Shown here: in pieces, positions 57,622 to 64,000 of the stretch
Layout of the letters: each line of letters begins with the position of its first letter
Position numbering within the stretch: position 1 is the first letter of the stretch
NCBI RefSeq assembly: GCF_033115175.1
Contig: NC_084827.1
Location: forward strand, 19,834,001 to 19,898,000
Length of the DNA stretch: 64,000 bases
Direction: 5' to 3'
Origin: Lepus europaeus
Lineage: Eukaryota; Chordata; Mammalia; Lagomorpha; Leporidae
Program-made: the position numbers and the translations under genes
Notes under the pieces: model-generated
The model's input: only the letters and a program-made list of their open reading frames with translations
Database searches by the model: none
What the model was told of the DNA's origin: nothing

Positions 57622-60422
57622 AAATAAGAAAGACGGGGCCGGTGCTGTGGCGAAGTGGGTAAGGCCACTGTCTGCAGTGCCAGCATCCCATATGGGCACT
57701 GGTTCAAGTCCCAGCTGCTCCACTTCCAATCCAGCTCTCTGCTGTGGCCTACGAAAGCAGTAGAAGAAGGCTCAAGTCCTTGGGCCCCTGCACCCCCCTT
57801 GGAGACCCAGAGGAAGCTCCTGGACCTTGGCTTCAAATCAGCGCAGCTCCGATCGTTGAGGCCAACTGGGGAGTAAACCAGCAGATGGAAGACCCCTCTC
57901 TCTCTCTCTGTAACTCTGACTTAAAAAATAAACAAACAAACAAACAAATAAATAAGAAGGAAGGCAAGGAAATGGATGTGGCTGAGATAGGACCAGCTGT
58001 AGGCTGATGGCTGCTCAGGCTCGCACAGGAACAGTGATCCGTATACTACGCTGGTTAATTCTGTGTTTGCAATGTTCTATAAAAAATTTAAAAAATAAAA
58101 AGAAACAGCACAACTCTGAGTGAGTCTTATTAATGCTACATGTAAGAGGCAAAGAACTGTTTATGATCTCCCTTCTTACAGCGCAGAAATTGGCACATTC
58201 CCAGAAACTGTAAGATATTATTCTGGAGACTTAGCATACCAGATATTAATGTGTTTGTATTAGTTATTGATTTGTAAAAGAGGACTCTACACACACACAC
58301 AGTTACACACAACTTTCTCATATAGCTAATTTTGGTAGTTTCAAGATACAATTCTTCTGCCTTTAAATCTAAATGATGGGGAGAGAAATACCTCCTTCTT
58401 TGGCAAATGATGATACCTAACAGTTATAAAACTTATTTTCTCTTCAGAGGTTCAAATGAGCTCTTTAGTTTTAGCACTTGTGATAAAATGTCAAAAGCTG
58501 AGAATGAAAGAATAAAACATCTGAAAGTAGAAAATCCTAAAACCATCAACTCAAGCTCAGAAAAAATAGCCAGACTTAATCCACTATACTGATAGACTCT
58601 GCTAAGAAAAAAGTCACTGTGGCAACATTCTATCCTCTATGGTTCATACTTTCTCTAAAAATTCTAAGTACTTCACTGGGTCTTAGAAAAAAAGGAGTTG
58701 TAAATATCCAAGGAGTATTCCATTTGGAATAACTCTACAACAGAAATAGTAGGTGTGACCAGACAACATCTAAGTGAAGGAGTGATCTGCTCAATGAAGC
58801 TTAATGATAGCTGATAGAAGCATAGTTTAAAACAAAATATACCAGGGATGGCCATCTGGCACCATGCTTAAGGTATTACTTTGCTCACATCTCATATTGG
58901 AGTGCCTGTTTTCAAGTCTTGGCTCTACTTCCAATCCAGCTTCCTGCTAGTGCTCCTGGGAAAGCAGCAGATGATGGCCCAAGTATTTGGACCCCTGCTA
59001 TCCATGTGAGAGACCTAGATGGAGTTCCAGGTTCCTGGCTTCAGCCTGGCCCAGCCCCAGCCATTACAGCCACTTGGGAAGTGAAGCAGCGGATGGAAGA
59101 TTCTCTCTCTTCATCACTCTGCCTTCCAAATAAATTATTATCTATTTATTGATTCCTGGGTTTCCTAGTGTAAGTCCAGGTTTCTTGCAATTTTTTACCA
59201 TCAATTAATATGACACCCAGGGTACATTCTGTGAATCTGTCAATATGGTAGTCACTGGCCAATGTGGCTACTGAGAAATTAAAAGATGGCTGGTCCAAAC
59301 TGGGTTGTGCTATACATATGCATAAAAAAATCAATAATTTGTATAAGAGGAAATTATAGCATTTTGGAATATTAGATTAGGTAAGAGACATTATTGAAAT
59401 TGATTTCATCTGCTTCCTTTTACATTTTAATGTGGCTATTAGGAAAGTTAAAATTACATATGTGACTCGCATTTGTACTTTAGTTGGATAGTGCTACTGT
59501 GGATACTTTATCATTACCCAATATTCATCACACTGGTTTGGCTTAAGGATCTGGTAAGAGCTGACCCATGGAGCAGATTGTTTCCATGGCTGATCACACC
59601 TTCCAAAGTTTTATTTTAGCTTCTTTTAAAAGACACACTAGAAGCACACTTACCAATATACTCTTCTAGATCAATGAAACCATCACCATTCTTATCTATA
59701 TCTTCCATTGTTTCCTAAGCAGGAAAAAACAAAAGACCATTACACTTGGTCTCTGAATAAATTTGCCAGAAGAGAATAAGCTATCTTCCCTCTCACACTC
59801 AAACACACACACACACACACACAGAGTTAAAACCATCGGCAACTGATGCTTTTCTACATGGAAAATGGTAAATCAGAGTCTTCTTGGAAGTATGCTGCCA
59901 CTGCTCAATGATGGACAAGCCATAATGATGCTGAAGTCACGGCAATGAAGTGACCAGTGACTATGTATGTATACAGCTACAGATGGGACCACTCAGCACG
60001 GGACATTTCAAAAAAAGCATTTCCCCTTTAGTACTTTATGAAGCTACTAACCAAACAGCCAATATTATCTGATGGAAAGTACTAAACGAAAGCCAAAAAT
60101 ACTTAGAAAAGGTCCAGAAAAATGGTGACAGAGCTTGGAATTTGAATCTTGTATAGCAAATCATTTCATTCAAATACACACGAAAGGCCAAAGCGGGAAG
60201 ATGGCAAATGCACCCAGAGAAACAGAGCCTGTTCAGAACCCCCGCTGACACCCACCTGCACCACTATGTCTTTCATGTAGTCATACTCCTCAGGATGCAG
60301 GAAAGCAGTGAATTCCTCCTTTGTGGCAATGAGATCTCCATCCTTGTCTGCCATTTTAAACCTCCGCTCATCTCTAACCATCATCTGTTTATAGTTAAAT
60401 CCATCATCAGGGTCTGGATCAT
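51630..60422 (-). CDS. CALU: CALU (calumenin) gene, 3' part: last four coding exons and 3' UTR
   Basis: Calumenin is a low-affinity Ca2+-binding CREC-family protein of the ER, Golgi and secretory pathway. It is known to inhibit vitamin-K-dependent gamma-carboxylation and to act on SERCA2/RyR2. The exons here cover residues about 139-315 of the 315-residue protein: EF-hand 3 (loop [12 protein letters not shown]), 4 ([12 protein letters not shown]), 5 ([12 protein letters not shown]) and 6 ([12 protein letters not shown]), and the ER-retention tail HDEF. The spliced frame is continuous and nearly identical to human. Two differences from the human sequence I remember are NGDG for NADG in EF-4 and NADEP for NTDEP. 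The first coding exons (signal peptide, EF-1/2 with the alternative exon pair) are not in the window, so the gene runs off the right edge. Confidence 0.96.
51648..51653 (-). promoter_or_regulatory. CALU: CALU poly(A) signal
   Basis: AATAAA on the minus strand (TTTATT on plus). Cleavage expected 10-25 nt to the left. Confidence 0.75.
53902..54006 (-). CDS. CALU: CALU last coding exon
   Basis: 105 nt including stop TGA at 53902-53904, acceptor CTGATTGCAG. Encodes [20 protein letters not shown] and ends LVRHDEF, the HDEF retention signal. Confidence 0.97.
   Translation of the reverse strand, partial: DGKLTKEEIVDKYDLFVGSQATDFGEALVRHDEF
54569..54882 (+). repeat. C-SINE, full length, in CALU intron
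   Basis: Head GAGGCTGGCACTGTGGCGTAG, tail AAATAAATAAATAAATCTTC. Confidence 0.92.
54883..55499. other. CALU intron, nothing else recognised
   Basis: About 600 bp of AT-rich intron with an A-run near 55170-55186. Confidence 0.55.
55500..55699 (-). CDS. CALU: CALU exon encoding EF-hand 5 and part of 6
   Basis: 200 nt, acceptor TCTGCTCAG, donor GTAGGT, phase 1 in. Encodes (G)[20 protein letters not shown], the loop [32 protein letters not shown] and ends ESDQNK. Confidence 0.97.
55729..56013 (-). repeat. C-SINE, young type, 5'-truncated
   Basis: Poly-T and GACAGCCAGAGTTAGACAG tail, body to GGGACTAGAACCCAGTTCC. The last head segment is missing. Its tail end lies about 30 bp upstream (gene sense) of the EF-5 exon acceptor. 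Confidence 0.9.
56475..56726 (+). repeat. C-SINE with internal loss
   Basis: Head GTGGGGCTGGCGTTGTGCAAC, middle block lacking the 'gaagctcc' part, tail AAATAAATAAATCTTAG. Confidence 0.87.
56845..57176 (+). repeat. C-SINE, full length
   Basis: Head GGGGGTCAGTGCTGTGGCACAG. Duplication AAGTTTTCAGA on both sides (56833 and about 57179). Confidence 0.9.
57273..57618 (+). repeat. C-SINE, diverged, whose tail became an (AT)n array
   Basis: Head GGGACAGGCTTCTGATGTAG, old middle block, then CAAATAAATT runs straight into about 31 AT units. The words AAATAAGAAAG before the head and after the AT array form its target duplication. Confidence 0.87.
57556..57618. repeat. (AT)n microsatellite
   Basis: About 31 uninterrupted AT units at the 3' end of a SINE. 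Probably highly variable in length. Confidence 0.95.
57635..57949 (+). repeat. C-SINE, full length
   Basis: Head GGGGCCGGTGCTGTGGCGAAG, tail with (CAAA)n. Its flanks AAATAAGAAAG / AAATAAGAAGG are the same target word used by the SINE to its left. Confidence 0.92.
57950..58843. other. CALU intron, AT-rich, nothing else recognised
   Basis: About 900 bp. A short (AC)n lies near 58290-58301. No exon found. Confidence 0.55.
58844..59137 (+). repeat. C-SINE, old, diverged
   Basis: Head degraded (GGATGGCCATCTGGCACC), middle block and CAAATAAATT tail still clear. Confidence 0.85.
59654..59714 (-). CDS. CALU: CALU exon encoding EF-hand 4
   Basis: 61 nt, acceptor CTGCTTAG, donor GTAAGT, phase 0 in and 1 out. 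Encodes [20 protein letters not shown](G). Gly at loop position 4 gives the canonical DxNGDG form where human has Ala. Confidence 0.97.
59804..59822. repeat. (CA)n microsatellite
   Basis: About nine CA units in the CALU intron. Confidence 0.9.
60256..60422 (-). CDS. CALU: CALU exon encoding EF-hand 3
   Basis: 167 nt, acceptor TTTTCTAG, donor GTGGGT, enters mid-codon (D). Encodes [20 protein letters not shown], loop [12 protein letters not shown], then [11 protein letters not shown]. Confidence 0.97.
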
Positions 60423-61177
60423 CTAGAAAACAAAAATTCAAGTCAAGCCTTAAAGGCTTTTAGAAAAAACAAAAACGCAAGGGGTAGGGATATTCATTTC
60501 CAAGAAAGATAAAACCAAGCAACGAAGAAATAACTTGATCACACAAGCAAAATTGTGGCAGTATAAAGACATTTAGTTTAGGGCTAAAGTTCCACTAATC
60601 AGACCTGAGTTAGGTCCAAGCTGACTGTAAATGTTTGCCATCCAACATGGAACCCTGGCTCTAGGACTCTTAACCAAATAGGTAATGCTTCACTGTTACT
60701 GATGTTAAGGTTTCTACAAGGCTTGAATTTTCCAGTTATATGTGCAGGCAGTGTTGGCCCTAAAGTCATACCATTCAGGTGTGAACTCTATCACTTTTTT
60801 AGCTGTGTGAGCTTGGGCAAGTAAATTAACTATGCCTCAGCAGTTAGAGGCAACAGGGGTGTCTGCTTCACAATGCTGTTATAAGAATTAAAATGAGAAA
60901 ATAAATCAGATGAAGTCAAATGAAGCTACTGCTGTTTTTTTTTTTTTTTTTTTTAAACTTAAATATTTGGCTGCCATCACGAAGCTAATGCCAAAGGCCT
61001 TCTATCCCAGTTCAAGGACACTCAGATTCAAGCAAATGAATTTCAGACATCACAACTCTGAAAGATCACACTTGGTATGTATGTATTTTTTAGTCAACTC
61101 AGACATGTACCAAGAGTTACAGGTATTATTCACCCTCTATTTACATAAACTTCTAGAAAATACAAACTGACCTACAG
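60423..61177. other. CALU intron, nothing recognised
   Basis: About 750 bp with a T-run near 60936-60954. The upstream CALU coding exons are not found here. Confidence 0.55.
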
Positions 61178-61400
61178 TTACAGAAAATGGATCACTGCTT
61201 GCTTAGGGACAAAGGCATGGGGAGGGTGAGAAGGACAAAAAAGGAACAGGAGGAGGTTTTAGGGGGTGATAAATGTATCCATTATCTTGATTGTCGTGTT
61301 GGTTTCATTGCCATATACATTTCAAACTTACCAACTGTGTACTTAAATATGCCCAGTTCACTGTATGTCAATTATATTTTGATAAGGCTATTTTTAAAAA
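61178..61400 (+). repeat. Old L1 3'-end fragment
   Basis: GGGGGTGATAAATGTATCC, TATCTTGATTGTCGTG, ATATACATTTCAAAC and CAATTATATTTTGATAAGGC in that order match the well-known 3' untranslated end of old (L1M-type) mammalian L1 elements. Confidence 0.65.
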
Positions 61401-61743
61401 ATAAGCATTGGACTACAACCAAACTGAATCTGCACCTATTCATCTGTGGAACTGCACAGCAGCCGCTAGACAGTTTATAGGCAGGAAGAACAAAATCTGG
61501 TGTCTTTAAGCTGAAAAAGGTATTAACTGCAGAAAAGAAATATAAAAATTAAGTTGCTGTGTGAACCAAGTCAGATAATAGATGGGAAAATATTTTAAAG
61601 ATAAAAGATACCACGTTAAAGATAAGTTATTATTCCTGCAATATATTGAATAGTTTTGTAAAAAGATCCAAAGGACCCTTTAACATAACACACTACTGAC
61701 TTTTGACACTCTAGTTTAATCTTTCTATATTTTAAAACAAAAC

Positions 61744-62022
61744 AGGGTGTAGTGGGTGTTGTGGGTGATGCCAGCATCTAATATGGGTGCCAGTTCATGT
61801 CCCAGCTGCCCCACTTCAATTCAGCTCTCTGATAAAGACCTGGGCAAAGCAGCAGAAGGTGGCCCAAGTGTATGGGCACCTGTTACCACGGGACACGCAG
61901 AAAACTCCTGGTTCCTGGCTTTGGCCTGGCAGAGCCGCAGTGGTTGTGGCTATCTAGGGAGTGAACCAGCAGATGGAAGATCTCTCTCCCATTATCTCAG
62001 TAACTCTTTCAAACAAATCTTC
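61744..62022 (+). repeat. C-SINE, old, diverged
   Basis: Short head (GGGTGTAGTGGGTGTTGTGGG), middle block TGGCCCAAGTGTATGGGC, tail CAAACAAATC. Confidence 0.83.
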
Positions 62023-64000
62023 ATTCTTTACTGTGTGTAAAAAATTTAGTTAGCATATTGAATCCTCAGTCACTGGGATCTTATACATGTACACTTAACG
62101 CTGTTAGACGTGAAGAATTTAAAGAAAATACCGTCTTTATTAGATGCAAAGTCATCTCTTCTAAACAAACACAGAGTTTCAGGACCAACTGTGCAGTGTA
62201 ACAGAAAAACAACCTGCACCTCCACACCAGATTCTCAGTTAAGAGCCTTCCTCCCATCCCGGGGTAAACCTGGTGACCGGGTCAAGTCGTCTGACAGCAA
62301 CATGCACACACATGAGAATGGGAAAAGGAAAATGCAGAACTTTATTTTTAATGATGACCCTTAGGCCTACAGCCCTGCTTGAGCCCTGTAAGTACGCTAA
62401 GCACCAGTTTATGGCCCTGGCTGGCCGTACACAGTGTTGGGTAGGCTCTTGACCTGGAACTAGATCAAGGGTGGATCTTTGGGATTTTGTACTTTATTTG
62501 TGGCAGACAGTGTTAACATTCCTTTTGAGAGTAGCGGATTCACCAAGACATATTTTACCTAAGAGCTAAGATGACTGCAGTCTGAACTCAAAAGTGAATC
62601 AAGAACACATGTTCACATCAATTCCGCAGCACTTAGCCAGCTCATCCTCCCAGGGCCCGCCAGCCCGCCAGCCCGCACGCCTCTGAGGAAAGATGCCTTA
62701 TAAAGACATTGCCTCTCCAGCCAGCGTTTCAGCTTCTGTATAGTCTCAGCAGCAGAAATACCCATTACATTGAATCATCTGCCTTGTGAGGCAACAGAGC
62801 TCTCAACAGATTTTTATGCAAATAATCATGCACAGAGTTGAAGAATCACCCTGGGCAGGGCAGCAGTGAGTGCTTAAGGGCAAGCCCATTTATTAACACA
62901 GCATTCTGTGCAGATCACAACAGGTCACCCTCTGCTTTACATTTTATAATTACTTCTAAGGAAATCCGGAGAATGCGGCGTCTCAGCCAGAGACTCTCCA
63001 CCTACACGGAGGTTTTAGTACGTGTGTTCTTAATTGGTGTGGGATACGCTTGGTTCTTGGCCAAGTGTCAGCACTGGGACAGAGAGTGCCACTTTAGTCT
63101 GAGAACAGCCTGACATAGAAATAAAAGTCTCTTCACCAGAAATGCATCCAGCCCTGTAATGAACATGGACAGCTGGCTCTCCAGTGGGAAAACAGACCAT
63201 TACACTGTCAAGGCAGCTGAGGGGGACACTTGCTCTAAGCCAGAAATTCCCCTAATTTCCAGGATAAAAATACAAAAAGTATTATTTACGCATTCTTATC
63301 TCAAACTGTATCATGTACAACAGAAGAATCTCATAAATTAAAACACCTTAGGTCAGCCATTGCAAAGTGTAATAAGTAACAGAAAATTACTGACAGGTGG
63401 CCCCCCACAAATAAGTCAACAGAAAGCATTCAAAATAACATCTATTTGCCTAGAAGCACTTGCAAAGCAAGCTGAAAAACCCATGTGCCAGAGAAAACAA
63501 ATGGGAAATTTTCATTTGTAAACTTAGTAAGCAGACATACTGAAATAGTTCAATTTTTATCAAGGAAACTTTTGTTTGAATGTAATTTTACTAAGAAAAG
63601 ACAACGGATTTCACCTTATTCTCACTAGTTATCAAGGAATCTAATTTAGTTTGAGTTTCAGGTCCAACACTTTAAAGGGACCATGTCAGGAGACATCTCA
63701 AGGTCTCTCACTTTGCATTGTTGAAACAAATGCAGCCTTTTCAGTAAGATCTACGCTAAAAATGATCTCTGAGGGACAGAAAGAAAATGAGAAAATATAT
63801 TTGTAATGCTTAAGGTGTACAAGATGTCAAACTTCAGAAGAACAAAATTAAACAAATAATACATAGCATACAAAGTTAAAACAAAGGAAATCAGGTAAGC
63901 ATGGAATTACTGAAGGTAAGCACAGTTCTTCCTTTCCTTTCCTTTCCTGTGTGACCCATTTGTTTCTTTGACTCAAGACCATGGTCTCTGCCAGGCTGAC
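62023..64000. other. CALU intron to window edge, nothing recognised
   Basis: About 2 kb of AT-rich sequence. I searched for the CALU EF-1/2 exons (for example the WEEYKNATYG segment on the minus strand) and did not find them. CCAGCCCGCCAGCCCGC near 62655-62675 is a short local repeat. A CCTTTCCTTTCCTTTCC run is at about 63930-63946. Confidence 0.5.

Noticed and set aside
60423-64000. Upstream CALU exons (EF-1/2 pair)
   Set aside because: No minus-strand segment matching the expected residues with splice borders was found. These exons must lie beyond the right edge.

Overview
This window is mammalian nuclear DNA, almost certainly from a lagomorph and most likely European rabbit (Oryctolagus cuniculus). 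The main reason is about 50 copies of the tRNA-derived rabbit C-SINE family, on both strands and of several ages. The gene order matches the human 7q32.1 block CALU - OPN1SW - tRNA-Pro - CCDC136 in inverted orientation. FLNC would be expected just beyond the left edge. There is no bacterial, phage or CRISPR content, and I recognised no retroviral or LTR element.

Layout from left to right. (1) Positions 1-3530 are intergenic, with one young C-SINE at 189-519. (2) CCDC136 lies on the minus strand at 3531-30047. I could place 18 coding exons with canonical AG/GT borders. They give one open frame of 1,199 codons plus stop: a Glu-rich N-terminus, a long coiled coil built from similar exon-sized modules, a Ser/Lys-Tyr repeat segment, an acidic region and a C-terminal membrane anchor. 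A CpG island at about 29.43-30.36 kb holds its promoter. A second CpG island at about 23.69-24.15 kb contains a plausible alternative first exon that joins exon 5 in phase. (3) The region 30.4-46.9 kb is intergenic and rich in SINEs, with old L1 pieces and an intact tRNA-Pro(AGG) gene on the minus strand at 36539-36610. (4) OPN1SW, the short-wavelength cone opsin, is on the plus strand at 47081-50259. It has five intact exons encoding 346 aa, with a TATA-like box and CRX-type motifs just upstream. (5) CALU (calumenin) is on the minus strand from its poly(A) signal near 51.65 kb to beyond the right edge. Its last four coding exons are here, encoding EF-hands 3-6 and the HDEF ER-retention tail. 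The 5' exons lie outside the window.

The genes do unrelated jobs. OPN1SW is the photopigment of S-cones. CALU is a Ca2+-binding protein of the secretory pathway. CCDC136 is a tail-anchored coiled-coil protein best known from testis (acrosome formation in mouse). OPN1SW and CALU converge tail to tail with about 1.1 kb between their likely poly(A) signals.

The points most worth a second look are: an exon-per-repeat architecture in CCDC136, accompanied by recurrent GTAAC splice donors; the in-phase alternative CpG-island first exon; unusual spectral-tuning residues in the opsin (Ala at site 86, Asn at 93, Thr at 116, bovine rhodopsin numbering); a SINE with target-site duplications but no A-tail; and two places where successive SINEs used the same target, leaving three copies of it. 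All calls come from reading the sequence and from memory of the families. No alignment or database search was run.
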